From: 12-FULL-44-12b sp964348525
Lineage (GTDB): Bacteria > Patescibacteriota > Minisyncoccia > Phycocordibacterales > Zambryskibacteraceae
DNA: 64,000 bases
Assembly: GCA_964348525.1 (NCBI GenBank)
Contig: CAYGCY010000001.1
Span: 1-64,000 of the forward strand
Reading direction: 5' to 3'
The translations under genes and the position numbers were made by a program. The notes under the pieces are model-generated. The model made no database searches. It was not told the origin of the DNA and was given only the letters and a program-made list of their open reading frames with translations. Below are positions 1-7,473 of the stretch, one piece after another. The number at the start of each line of letters is the position of its first letter. Position 1 is the first letter of the stretch.

Positions 1-1266
1 TATTTGATAATAAACAATAATTTAAAAAAATTAAATTCAAAAGATTTAGTTAATTATTGCTTTTTTATAAAAAAAGGAATTTTTGATATATCCCCGACAA
101 AATATAAAAAACAAGGTATCCCGTTTTTAAGAGTGTCTAACACAAAATCATTTTTTATCAATGATGAAGATATGGTTTATCTTGATGAAGAAACACACAA
201 AGAAAATAATAAAACTGAATTAAGAAAGGGAGATATTGTTTTATCAAAGGTCGGAACTGTTGGTGATGCTGTTATAAATTTGGACTATGAAAAAGTCAAT
301 TTTAGCCAAAACAACGTTGGTATTAGGATCAGGCAAGATAAAATCAACTCTGCTTATGTAATTGCATTTTTTAATTCAAAATATGGTAGAAAGCAAATTG
401 AAAAACAACAATCTGGACAAGTACAAGAGAAAATTGTTTTAGATGACATAAAATTTTTAAAAATCCCAAGATTAAAAAATGAAGATCTAATTGCTGGTAA
501 AGTAATAGAATCAAAACAAAAACAAACCCAATCCAAACAACTTTATCATGAAGCCGAAGAATTGCTTTTGAGAGAACTTGGACTTTTGACTCATCAAATC
601 AAACACTCGCTTTGGTTTACAACTACAAAAAATGAAGTAAGCGAAGCTCACAGATATGACAGCGAATATTTTCAGCCAAAGTACGCAGAGATTATCAAAA
701 AAATTGAAGTATATAAAGGCGGATGGAATTTGGTGAAAAATGAATTTAAACAAAATACTACACTTTCTAAAAAAGATGGCGAATATTGCAATTACATTGA
801 AATTAGCGATGTAAATACTTCAAACGGAGAAATCACACCAAATAAAATTGAGATAAAAGATATTCCAGCAAACGGGAAAAGGAAATTATTCAAAAATGAT
901 TTACTGATTTCTAAAGTTAGACCATATCGTGGGGCTGTTTCATTTGTTGATTTTGAAGTTGATAATTTAATCGGAAGTGGGGCATTTACAGTTTTACAAG
1001 AAAAAACAGATTATAAAAAAGAAGTTTTGATGATATTGTTGAAAACACAATTTATCAAGGATTTGCTTCTTAGATATAATTGTGGAACTTCTTATCCAGT
1101 GATTAAAGATGAGGATATTTTGGATCTTAAAATCCCCATCATCAAACCATCCATCCAAAAACAAATTTTTGAAAAAATACAAGAAAGCCACAGATTAAGA
1201 AAAGAAAGTAAACTTCTTTTAGAAGAAGCAAAAAGGCAAGTAGAAGAAGAGATAGAGAAAAAATAA
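1..1266 (+). CDS. hsdS: Type I restriction-modification specificity subunit, 5'-partial
   Basis: The protein resembles HsdS, the subunit that gives a type I restriction-modification complex its DNA target. About 420 residues are visible. They show the two-repeat HsdS plan: a first target-recognition domain (roughly 1-165, with a GDIVLSKVGTVGDA-type segment), a helical spacer (about 165-200), a second recognition domain (about 215-395, with the matching NDLLISKVRPYRGA segment) and a charged C-terminal helix. The frame is open to the window edge, so the TTG at position 4 need not be the true start. hsdM and hsdR are not in the window and may lie upstream. The next gene starts directly after the stop, suggesting co-transcription. 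Confidence 0.82.
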   Translation, partial: YLIINNNLKKLNSKDLVNYCFFIKKGIFDISPTKYKKQGIPFLRVSNTKSFFINDEDMVYLDEETHKENNKTELRKGDIVLSKVGTVGDAVINLDYEKVNFSQNNVGIRIRQDKINSAYVIAFFNSKYGRKQIEKQQSGQVQEKIVLDDIKFLKIPRLKNEDLIAGKVIESKQKQTQSKQLYHEAEELLLRELGLLTHQIKHSLWFTTTKNEVSEAHRYDSEYFQPKYAEIIKKIEVYKGGWNLVKNEFKQNTTLSKKDGEYCNYIEISDVNTSNGEITPNKIEIKDIPANGKRKLFKNDLLISKVRPYRGAVSFVDFEVDNLIGSGAFTVLQEKTDYKKEVLMILLKTQFIKDLLLRYNCGTSYPVIKDEDILDLKIPIIKPSIQKQIFEKIQESHRLRKESKLLLEEAKRQVEEEIEKK

Positions 1267-1818
1267 ATGAAAAAACTTATAACAATAATTGTTTTGGTGG
1301 GAGTGGGATGGGTGGTTTTGAATTTTACAAAGCCGTATACAAAAGAAGCGGAGACTAAGAATGACCCAATGAATATTTCTTATGAAATACAAGGTAGGCA
1401 AATAAAGCTCACAGATGGCAAAGCGGAATTGGAAATTGCGCCAAATTCGGCGAGCCGTGAGAAGATTGCGATTTGGGGGCAATTTGTAAAAGCGGATTTA
1501 GATAAAGATGGTGATGAGGATGCGGTAGCATACCTCACGCAAGAGTCAGGTGGCTCGGGCGTGTTTTTCTATGTAGTGGTGGCACTAAACGAAAACGGAA
1601 AATGGCTTGGAACAAATGCAATGTTTTTGGGCGACAGGATTGCTCCGCAAAATATAAATATTTTTGATGGCAAAGCTGTCGCAAACTTTGCGGAACGAAT
1701 GGCAAGCGAAAATTTTACCGTGCGACCATCAGTTGGTAGAAGTGTTTGGATATATATAGACAAACCAAGGATGCAAATAGGGGAGGCGGTGCAGAATTTC
1801 GAAGGAGAGAGTCGCTAG
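1267..1818 (+). CDS. Membrane-anchored hypothetical protein with an FG-GAP-like DxDxDGDED motif
   Basis: This 183-residue protein has one N-terminal hydrophobic segment (about 3-20) and then an extracytoplasmic domain. Around residues 78-90 it carries an aspartate-rich loop (ADLDKDGDEDAVAYL) of the type found in calcium-binding FG-GAP/VCBS repeats. I do not recognise a named family beyond that. The ATG abuts the hsdS stop codon, so translation is probably coupled. The stop codon TAG lies inside the left arm of a large palindrome (1814-1998). Confidence 0.7.
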   Translation: MKKLITIIVLVGVGWVVLNFTKPYTKEAETKNDPMNISYEIQGRQIKLTDGKAELEIAPNSASREKIAIWGQFVKADLDKDGDEDAVAYLTQESGGSGVFFYVVVALNENGKWLGTNAMFLGDRIAPQNINIFDGKAVANFAERMASENFTVRPSVGRSVWIYIDKPRMQIGEAVQNFEGESR

Positions 1819-1998
1819 CAGTAGTTTATTTTCAACCAACTGCCACTCGAGTGAAAATTCCTAAATAAAGAAGTTTCATTTACGAAAAACATCAAAACTC
1901 GCCCCGCCAAGGCGGGACTCAAACACTTGATGTTTTTCTATTTCACTAATCTTTATTTAGGAATACTCTCGTGAGGTTGAAAGTAGACTACTACTAGC
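1814..1998 (+). repeat. Large palindromic element, family B, copy 1
   Basis: This imperfect palindrome of about 185 nt has its outer arms at 1814-1837 and 1975-1998 and an apex around 1900-1916 (CCCGCC...GGCGGG). Conserved boxes shared with the copy at 5690-5876 (opposite strand) are CAACTRCCACTCGAG in one arm, AACTCGYCCCGC and GGCGGGACTCARACAC at the apex, and AATACTCTCRTGAG in the other arm. The arm segments between boxes differ between copies but remain self-complementary. It begins inside the stop codon of the preceding gene. Confidence 0.8.
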
Positions 1999-2091
1999 TT
2001 TAGGTAAAAAACGCTGAAACTATTAGCTCGCTTAAAATAAAAAAGAAGCAATATTGAACTTCCGAGTGAGCGAGCAAAGTAGAGAAGCTAG
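1994..2091 (+). repeat. Nested imperfect hairpin between family-B and family-C elements
   Basis: Outer arms CTAGCTT (1994-2000) and AAGCTAG (2085-2091) enclose an inner pair GCTCGC (2026-2031) and GCGAGC (2070-2075). It touches the foot of the family-B palindrome and leads into the family-C promoter palindrome. A hairpin of similar size sits in the same place before the second family-C copy (58558-58655). I see no coding potential here. Confidence 0.55.
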
Positions 2092-2120
2092 CTTATATAT
2101 TTTCGAGCGAACGATGGAAG

Positions 2121-2182
2121 CAATTCACAATAAAACGGCCGTTTTATTGTGAATTGACAAATTTATAAATAAAGTGTATATT
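2121..2182 (+). promoter_or_regulatory. Palindrome-linked promoter, family C, copy 1
   Basis: A perfect 36-nt palindrome (2121-2156) begins CAATTCACAAT and ends ATTGTGAATTG. Its last bases TTG form the start of a consensus -35 box TTGACA (2154-2159). A -10 box TATATT follows at 2177-2182 after 17 nt. The upstream context CGAGCGNACGA...AGCAAT and the overlap of palindrome and -35 box are repeated at 58660-58740. It should drive the small gene at 2234. Confidence 0.75.
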
Positions 2183-2233
2183 ATTTGTTAGCAGTACAAG
2201 GAAATTCACTTCCAAACCACGAGGGCTTTGCAG

Positions 2234-2470
2234 ATGGAATTTATCGTTCAGCACCCAATCCTTTGGGCAACAATCGCTGCAGTGTGCTTCATTTACGTCA
2301 TCGTCAATCAGGTTAGACGGATGAAGCAGATGGATCGCGACGGCTCGCCACAGGACTTCTTCAAGGGCATTACGTCCATGATGCTGGTTGTCCTTGTCGG
2401 GTCACTGTCCACATTTCTCTTCATGTTGTCGATGGTGGTGAATGTCTTTCAGTACATGAAGATACACTAA
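2234..2470 (+). CDS. Small two-helix membrane protein, unknown function
   Basis: The protein has 78 residues from the ATG at 2234. An in-frame TTG six bases upstream is less likely, because GAGG lies about 9 nt before the ATG. Two hydrophobic helices (about 8-25 and 49-73) flank a charged loop with an RRMKQMDRDG stretch. The gene uses GC-ending codons much more than its neighbours and is a single-gene unit with its own promoter (2154-2182) and a terminator starting at the base after the stop. No family recognised. Confidence 0.7.
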   Translation: MEFIVQHPILWATIAAVCFIYVIVNQVRRMKQMDRDGSPQDFFKGITSMMLVVLVGSLSTFLFMLSMVVNVFQYMKIH

Positions 2471-2507
2471 CGCCCACCGAAGCGCCTGCTTCGGTGGGCG
2501 CTTTCAT
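2471..2507 (+). terminator. Rho-independent terminator
   Basis: A 13-bp stem (CGCCCACCGAAGC with GCTTCGGTGGGCG, loop GCCT) is followed by CTTT. It begins at the base after the stop codon of the gene at 2234-2470. Confidence 0.85.
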
Positions 2508-2563
2508 TTTATGAAATATTTTGAGTGATATACTAGCGGGATTAGTAGCTAACTGGAGAAATT

Positions 2564-2830
2564 ATGAAGAGATTATTTTTTGGTGTTTTGATGAGTGTTT
2601 CAGTATTTGCGTTAGCAAATGTAGCTTTTGCAGGAGGCAATTCAACCCCCGGGATTGATAGATATATGAATAACTTGGGTAGGCAACAGGCTGGTCTAGT
2701 TGGAGCTCAGTGTGGTTCAGGAGCAGGCTCTGGAGCCTTTGGTTATTTTGGAAAAAATAAAAATATGGCAGGAGGCGCAAATGGATATCAAACTGGTTTA
2801 AACAACAGCGCCGTGTGCGGTAATAGATAA
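2564..2830 (+). CDS. Small secreted glycine-rich protein
   Basis: This 88-residue protein starts with a signal peptide: MKR, a hydrophobic core, then AFA followed by GG, a clear signal-peptidase I site near residue 22. The mature part of about 65 residues is rich in Gly, Asn and Ala and contains two cysteines (near residues 50 and 86) that could form a disulphide. GGAG lies 5 nt before the ATG. No family recognised. Confidence 0.65.
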   Translation: MKRLFFGVLMSVSVFALANVAFAGGNSTPGIDRYMNNLGRQQAGLVGAQCGSGAGSGAFGYFGKNKNMAGGANGYQTGLNNSAVCGNR

Positions 2831-2879
2831 TTGAGATAAAAATTATCAAAATATGTGCTAGCGGGTTATTAAAAACTCG

Positions 2880-2952
2880 CATACGTTAAAATGCTACCAA
2901 TTGGTAGCATTTTAACGTATGGCTGGACAAGCCTTCGATTTAAGTACATAAT
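2880..2952 (+). promoter_or_regulatory. Perfect 42-nt palindrome followed by promoter
   Basis: Positions 2880-2921 are a perfect inverted repeat (arm begins CATACGTTAAAATGC). Just after it come TGGACA (2924-2929) and CATAAT (2947-2952), 17 nt apart, a credible sigma70-type promoter for the HD gene at 3011. The leader of about 50 nt shares the words TTAGCAGT and ACTTCCAA...CCAC with the leader of the gene at 2234. Confidence 0.65.
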
Positions 2953-3010
2953 GCGAATTAGCAGTTATTTGACTTCCAACCGACCACACTAAGCATTGGA
3001 GACAGCCACA

Positions 3011-3700
3011 ATGGTGCGACAGACGCTTCAAATCAAGGGAGACATCCCTTCGATCGTGAGGAATGATAGGGGGCTCTATCAAGGTGACCTGAAGCACTAC
3101 TTCCGCGCGGTGTTTTTCGATGCACCGAATGTGAACCACTCGTACCACAACTTCCGGCACATGACACATGTGCTGTACTTGTGCTACGACGCGTGCTTGT
3201 TCTACGCGGACAAGCTCACTCCACGCGAGATGAGGAACATTCTCATCGCAGCGCTCCTTCACGACTACGATCACACCGGAGTTTCTGGAGACGATGCCGT
3301 AAACATTAAGCGAGCCATCAACGGCCTGTTCTTCCACCTTGCTGCCGAAGATGTGGACGACTTCGACAACATTGCCTACATCATCCGGTGTACGCAGTTT
3401 CCGTATGAGTTGCCCTCAGACAAGATTTCACTCTCTGGGCAAATCATCCGCGATGCGGACCTCTCGCAAGTTTTCAGCGTTGCATGGATTCAGCAGGTGG
3501 TTTTCGGCCTTTCTGAGGAGTGGGGTGATAAGACTCCGCTTGAGGTGCTCGAGATGCAGGAGAAGTACCTGCGGAATGTTCTGCACTACCACACCGAGTG
3601 GGGCAAGCAGAAGTTCCCACCCTCGGACATCGAGGAGAAGATTGCCGAAGCTCGTGCGCTGGTGGAGATTCTCACTGGCGACCCCATAAGGTTCGCGTAA
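3011..3700 (+). CDS. HD-domain phosphohydrolase resembling class I cyclic-nucleotide phosphodiesterases
   Basis: Reading from the ATG at 3011 (GGAG 8 nt upstream) gives about 229 residues. A TTG at 2996 is possible but less likely. Metal-binding motifs resemble class I PDE catalytic domains: YHNFRH, then LLHDYDHTG with the paired HD residues, then IIRDADLSQ carrying a further aspartate. In that family this layout binds two divalent metals and hydrolyses cyclic nucleotides, but the substrate here is inferred only. Codons are GC-rich compared with the flanking genes. It stands alone with its own promoter and terminator. Confidence 0.72.
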   Translation: MVRQTLQIKGDIPSIVRNDRGLYQGDLKHYFRAVFFDAPNVNHSYHNFRHMTHVLYLCYDACLFYADKLTPREMRNILIAALLHDYDHTGVSGDDAVNIKRAINGLFFHLAAEDVDDFDNIAYIIRCTQFPYELPSDKISLSGQIIRDADLSQVFSVAWIQQVVFGLSEEWGDKTPLEVLEMQEKYLRNVLHYHTEWGKQKFPPSDIEEKIAEARALVEILTGDPIRFA

Positions 3701-3716
3701 TGGAAGTTTGATTTTG

Positions 3717-3752
3717 GCCCGCAGGTGCAATATGCACCTGCGGGCTTTTGTT
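3717..3752 (+). terminator. Rho-independent terminator
   Basis: GCCCGCAGGTGCA and its exact complement TGCACCTGCGGGC form a 13-bp stem with a 3-nt loop, followed by TTTTGTTTTTT. It ends the HD gene and lies against the 3' end of the convergent comF gene. Confidence 0.9.
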
Positions 3753-3754
3753 TT

Positions 3755-4387
3755 TTAATGTGCAATAACTATTGCGCCCATTACTTTTATATTTGAATTT
3801 TCTAGTACACTTTTTGCTTCAGAAATTGTGGCTCCAGTTGTACTGATGTCGTCCACTATTATTGCCATGCCGGTAGGTGCATTCGCTGAGACAGCGAATG
3901 CACCTTTGAGATTAGTGAGCCTTTCAGAACGAGATAGTCTAGCCTGCCTGTTTGTTTCTCTAATTTTTATAAGGATTGGTTTTGTTTTAAAACTTTCCGG
4001 ATAATTTGTTTCTATTTCTTTTGCTAGCTCTTCTGGCGGATTATACCCGCGCAAATTTTCACGCGAATGGGAAGAGGGTATTGGTATTAGATATATTTTA
4101 TTTTTACCAAAAACCAAAGACTCTTCAAAAAACCCTATTGCCCTATCAGCCAAAATTTTCCCTGTTTTTTCTAAAAGAATTTTGTTTCGATTGTACTTTA
4201 TCTCGTGTATGAGCGTTTTTACACGCTTGTCCTTATATAAAAATATAGATGCTACTCCTGCTGTGGCGCTCTCCTGTGATAAAGGTAAAGAAGTTAAAAG
4301 CCCCTCTGGAGACATTTGCTCCAGTTCCAATACCGAAATTTCTTTTGGAAAGATAACGTTGAGTATTTTCTCTAGAAATCCTGTCAT
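3755..4387 (-). CDS. comFC: ComF-family phosphoribosyltransferase-like protein
   Basis: About 210 residues with a PRTase fold. The PRPP-binding motif IIVDDISTTGATI lies near the C-terminus (about residues 175-187), preceded by a basic region with RGYNPPEELA and NRQARLSRSERLTNL, which is typical of ComF/GntX proteins. In Firmicutes and Proteobacteria ComF is needed for natural transformation, acting on incoming single-stranded DNA. The N-terminal zinc-ribbon cysteines of many ComF proteins are absent. The gene is divergent from pilM, with only about 20 nt between start codons, which fits a shared competence/pilus role. Confidence 0.85.
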   Translation of the reverse strand: MTGFLEKILNVIFPKEISVLELEQMSPEGLLTSLPLSQESATAGVASIFLYKDKRVKTLIHEIKYNRNKILLEKTGKILADRAIGFFEESLVFGKNKIYLIPIPSSHSRENLRGYNPPEELAKEIETNYPESFKTKPILIKIRETNRQARLSRSERLTNLKGAFAVSANAPTGMAIIVDDISTTGATISEAKSVLENSNIKVMGAIVIAH

Positions 4388-4393
4388 TTGAGA

Positions 4394-4399
4394 TATAAT
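4394..4399 (+). promoter_or_regulatory. -10 box of a leaderless pilM transcript
   Basis: TATAAT ends 9 nt before the pilM ATG at 4409, so transcription should start within a base or two of the start codon. No Shine-Dalgarno sequence fits in the gap. The same geometry recurs at many genes in this window. Confidence 0.65.
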
Positions 4400-4408
4400 A
4401 GTACTGTA

Positions 4409-5536
4409 ATGGCCCTCTCTATATTCTCACGATTTTTCAAAAAAGAAGACAAAAGTATTCTTGGTATTGATATAGGCTCTTCGTCTATAAAAGTAGTCCA
4501 GCTTCGCAAAAAAGGCGAGACGGTAGTACTAGAAACATATGGCGAGCTTGCCCTAGGCCCTTATGCAGGAGGAACGGTCGGCCAGTCCACCAATCTCCCA
4601 AAAGAGAAAATAATAGAGGCCATTACCGATCTTTTGAATGAAAAAGAAGTAAATATCACCACCAAATCAGTAGCCCTCGCCATCCCTTTCTCATCCTCCC
4701 TCATGTCTCTTATACAGGTGCCAGAACTTCCTATAAAAGAATTGCAAAACCTACTGCCCATTGAAGCGCGCAAGTACATTCCCATTCCTATTTCTGAAGT
4801 TACTCTTGATTGGTCTTTGATACCGAGAGATGACACTTCGGTAGAGGACAATCCGGAGGGCACAGCCACCCTTGCAAAGCCAAAGGAGAAAACTCTGGAT
4901 GTTCTTCTCGTTGCCATTCATAATTCCATTCTAGAAAAATACAATTCAATAATAACCACATGCGGACTAAACGCATCTTTTTTTGAAATAGAGATTTTCT
5001 CAACTATGCGCGCGGTTCTTGATGAAACCATTGCGCCTGTAATGATTTTTGATATGGGGGCAGCCACCACAAAACTTTACATAGTAGAGAGGGGAATAGT
5101 GCGTCTTTCGCACACTATAAATAGAGGCTCTCACGATATCACCATCGCAATGGCTAAGTCTCTAGGTCTACCGGTAGATAGGGCGGAGATTTTAAAAAGA
5201 ACAGCCGGCTTGAGCAGTACAGAAGATAAAAATGTTACAAACATTATTCATCTTTCTCTTGAATATATTTTTTCGGAGACAAACAGAGTGATACTAAACT
5301 TTGAAAGAAAGTACAACAAAAACTTAAAGAAAATTATTTTTGTAGGCGGTGGCTCAGCGCTCAAGGGGCTCGCAGATCTTGCTCAAACCAATTTTGAAAC
5401 TCCTGTCGAGACAAGTGACCCATTTGCAAAAACAGAAGCCCCCGCATTTTTGGAAGGTGTACTTAAAGAAACTGGCCCAGAGTTTGCTGTAGCGATAGGA
5501 CTAGGACTTAGAAAACTTAGAGATGTGGGGGAGTAG
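4409..5536 (+). CDS. pilM: Type IV pilus assembly protein PilM
   Basis: An actin-like ATPase of about 375 residues that forms the cytoplasmic ring of the pilus machine and recruits PilN. The N-terminus shows the phosphate-1 motif LGIDIGSSSIK. The phosphate-2 and adenosine motifs appear as MIFDMGAATTKLYIV and IIFVGGGSALKGL. The upstream in-frame TTG at 4388 lies in the promoter, so ATG 4409 is chosen. This gene opens the pilus locus, but a hairpin (5558-5625) and a large palindrome (5690-5876) separate it from pilN, which has its own -10 box. Confidence 0.93.
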   Translation: MALSIFSRFFKKEDKSILGIDIGSSSIKVVQLRKKGETVVLETYGELALGPYAGGTVGQSTNLPKEKIIEAITDLLNEKEVNITTKSVALAIPFSSSLMSLIQVPELPIKELQNLLPIEARKYIPIPISEVTLDWSLIPRDDTSVEDNPEGTATLAKPKEKTLDVLLVAIHNSILEKYNSIITTCGLNASFFEIEIFSTMRAVLDETIAPVMIFDMGAATTKLYIVERGIVRLSHTINRGSHDITIAMAKSLGLPVDRAEILKRTAGLSSTEDKNVTNIIHLSLEYIFSETNRVILNFERKYNKNLKKIIFVGGGSALKGLADLAQTNFETPVETSDPFAKTEAPAFLEGVLKETGPEFAVAIGLGLRKLRDVGE

Positions 5537-5557
5537 AGATTGAAGAATTGAAAAATA

Positions 5558-5625
5558 TACAAAACGAAAGTGCCTCATCACGGAGAGATATACCGCGCTC
5601 CTAAATGAGGCACTTTCGTTTTGTA
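5558..5625 (+). repeat. Loop-conserved hairpin, family A, copy 1
   Basis: A perfect 20-bp stem (5558-5577 with 5606-5625) closes a 28-nt loop that carries the core GGAGAGATATACCGCGCTCC (5582-5601). The 5' arm is A-rich and the 3' arm T-rich, so it may act as a terminator 22 nt after pilM. A degraded partial copy (CCTCGCTCCTAAACGGGGTATTTCTG) follows at about 5652-5677. Confidence 0.85.
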
Positions 5626-5689
5626 TAACAGCGTCTCTTCACAAGAAGAAACCTCGCTCCTAAACGGGGTATTTCTGTTTTTGTCGGTA

Positions 5690-5876
5690 GTGATACAGCA
5701 AGCTGATTTTGAAGCTCATGAGAGTATTTTGAAATTAGGGTTAGCGGAATATAAAAATCTCAGGTGTCTGAGTCCCGCCGAAGCGGGACGAGTTATGAGA
5801 TTTTTAGTAATGTAGCCCCGAATTTCAAAAGTTAAGCTCGAGTGGTAGTTGATTCAAAATCAGCTTGCTGTATCAC
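5690..5876 (-). repeat. Large palindromic element, family B, copy 2
   Basis: A 187-nt palindrome with outer arms GTGATACAGCAAGCTGATTT (from 5690) and its complement ending at 5876. Read on the minus strand it carries the same boxes as the copy at 1814-1998: CAACTACCACTCGAG, AACTCGTCCCGC, GGCGGGACTCAGACAC and AATACTCTCATGAG. The remaining stem sequence is unrelated to copy 1 but self-complementary. With the family-A hairpin it fills the 412-nt gap between pilM and pilN. Confidence 0.8.
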
Positions 5877-5949
5877 TTGATATGAAAATAAAGAGAGAAG
5901 TGGATATTTGGGGGTATTAATATTTTTGTTTGCGCTATAATAGAAGGGG

Positions 5950-6585
5950 ATGGAACCGAAATTCCAATCATCTTTTATACCTAAAAGCTCTACTCAAGAG
6001 ACTGTTGTGCCGAAAGAGGTAGAAGTCGCAACGGGCCCCAAAGACGGGGTTGGTCTTTGGAGTTTTTTGTCGAACGCTATTTTCACTCTTGCCGTCATTG
6101 CGTGCATAGTGGTTTTTGGTGCTAAGTGGTATCTAGACAAAAATATTGCTTCTATGAGTGATTCTCTAACCGCTGCTAAGGAAGCGCTAGAGCCGGAGAG
6201 AATAAACGAAATAAGTCGTTCGTATGACAGGATTATTTCGACGAAAGGACTGATAGATAAACATGTGTACTTCTCGCAACTCTTAGAAGATATTCAGAGA
6301 TTGACCGTAAAAAATGTGCGCTTTACAGAGCTAACCATAGACTCTATGCCACAAAACGGCACTTCTTTCTCTGCTAAAGGTGAAGCGCTCGGATATATTT
6401 TTATAGCTCAACAGGCAGACATTTTAAATAAACAGGATTTTCTAAAAGACACTGCTTTTTCTGATTTGGATTTGAATGAAAAAGGTTCCGTACTCTTTTC
6501 CTTCAAAACCACTGTATTGCCAACTGCTTTTACTAAAGCAGTAGAAGCTCCGGTCGAAAGTACTGCTCAAGATAATCAACAATAA
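5950..6585 (+). CDS. pilN: Type IV pilus assembly protein PilN-like
   Basis: This 211-residue bitopic inner-membrane protein has a cytoplasmic N-terminus (about 1-35), one membrane helix (about 37-62), a helical segment (about 70-115) and a small periplasmic domain. Order, size and topology match PilN, which links the PilM ring to PilO in the alignment complex. The PilM-binding sequence at the N-terminus is not the classical one, so the assignment rests mainly on synteny. TATAAT at 5936-5941 leaves only 8 nt before the ATG, another leaderless start. Confidence 0.78.
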   Translation: MEPKFQSSFIPKSSTQETVVPKEVEVATGPKDGVGLWSFLSNAIFTLAVIACIVVFGAKWYLDKNIASMSDSLTAAKEALEPERINEISRSYDRIISTKGLIDKHVYFSQLLEDIQRLTVKNVRFTELTIDSMPQNGTSFSAKGEALGYIFIAQQADILNKQDFLKDTAFSDLDLNEKGSVLFSFKTTVLPTAFTKAVEAPVESTAQDNQQ

Positions 6586-6586
6586 T

Positions 6587-7129
6587 ATGAGAACATTCTT
6601 ACCTATAATTTTAATACTCTTGTCGATTGGACTATTCTTTATGTTTATTGACCCTCAGTACGCGATAGTGCGGGGTCTTATGGATCAAAGGGCGGAATAT
6701 AAAGCTGCCGTTGCAGACATGGAGGCAATACAAGAAAGAAGAAATGCACTTGAAACCCAATTTGCTGATTTACCTCAAGAAAGCGTTGACCGTTTGGCAA
6801 AAGTTTTGCCTCAAAAACTCAACACCGTAAAACTAGCGGCGGACCTTGATGCCATTGCCTCGCGTTTCGGTGTATCTATAAGAGATTTTAGTGTTCCTGA
6901 TATGAATGTAGACGCTAGTTCTAAAGTTACTACTAACACCAAGCCTTACAACACCTCAACTGTTTCCTTTAGCGCTATAGGTAGCTACGCTAATTTTACG
7001 GCTTTCATAAAAGAAGTAGAAAAAAGCCTCCAGCTTATTGATGTAAAAACTATAAATATGAAGTCTGGGGGACAAGAAGGTGGTCCACTTCAATTTAATG
7101 TAAATCTTCATACCTACTGGGTAAAATAA
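6587..7129 (+). CDS. pilO: Type IV pilus assembly protein PilO-like
   Basis: A 180-residue protein with an N-terminal membrane helix (about 4-21), a coiled-coil (about 28-75) and a ferredoxin-like C-terminal domain, as in PilO, the partner of PilN. It begins one base after the pilN stop and continues directly into the next gene, so it is translated within the same operon. It is assigned by topology and position. Confidence 0.8.
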   Translation: MRTFLPIILILLSIGLFFMFIDPQYAIVRGLMDQRAEYKAAVADMEAIQERRNALETQFADLPQESVDRLAKVLPQKLNTVKLAADLDAIASRFGVSIRDFSVPDMNVDASSKVTTNTKPYNTSTVSFSAIGSYANFTAFIKEVEKSLQLIDVKTINMKSGGQEGGPLQFNVNLHTYWVK

Positions 7130-7130
7130 T

Positions 7131-7472
7131 ATGCATTTAAATTCAAAAATAATCGGATGGTCGCTCTTGGTGGTAATAATAGGAAGTGCCGTTTACTCTT
7201 TGTTTTTTACCGCTCCAGATACTACTAGCACGGGAGCTTCAACAGAGACGGCCCAAGGTGTAGGTGCGGAGTTTTTGGCGCTTAAAAACAGGCTCGAGGG
7301 CATAAATTTTGATAGCGAACTATTTTCTAACAAATCTTTTTTGGATTTGATTGATTTCTCCATAATTTTACCTGTTCCAAATCTAGGAAGACCTGATCCG
7401 TTCAATAGAATAGGGGTCGATGTGGGCACAGTACCAGCTCCTAAAACTGGTGTAGAAGCACTGGTTCAATAA
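7131..7472 (+). CDS. Pilus-locus membrane protein in the PilP position
   Basis: This 113-residue protein has one N-terminal membrane helix (about 7-24) and a short exported tail that includes LGRPDPFNRIG near residue 82. It occupies the place of pilP between pilO and pilB, with 1-nt gaps on both sides. It is not a recognisable PilP lipoprotein: there is no lipobox and no PilP beta-domain. Since CPR bacteria lack a typical outer membrane and PilQ, it may be a lineage-specific alignment-complex subunit. Confidence 0.68.
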   Translation: MHLNSKIIGWSLLVVIIGSAVYSLFFTAPDTTSTGASTETAQGVGAEFLALKNRLEGINFDSELFSNKSFLDLIDFSIILPVPNLGRPDPFNRIGVDVGTVPAPKTGVEALVQ

Positions 7473-7473
7473 A

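Noticed and set aside
2471..2507. Integron attC sites at the ends of GC-rich units
   Set aside because: The hairpins look like terminators. The conserved attC ends (GTTRRRY / RYYYAAC) are not present and no integrase is visible.
5621..5815. 64-codon frame between pilM and pilN
   Set aside because: It runs through the family-A relic and half of a family-B palindrome and has no ribosome-binding signal.
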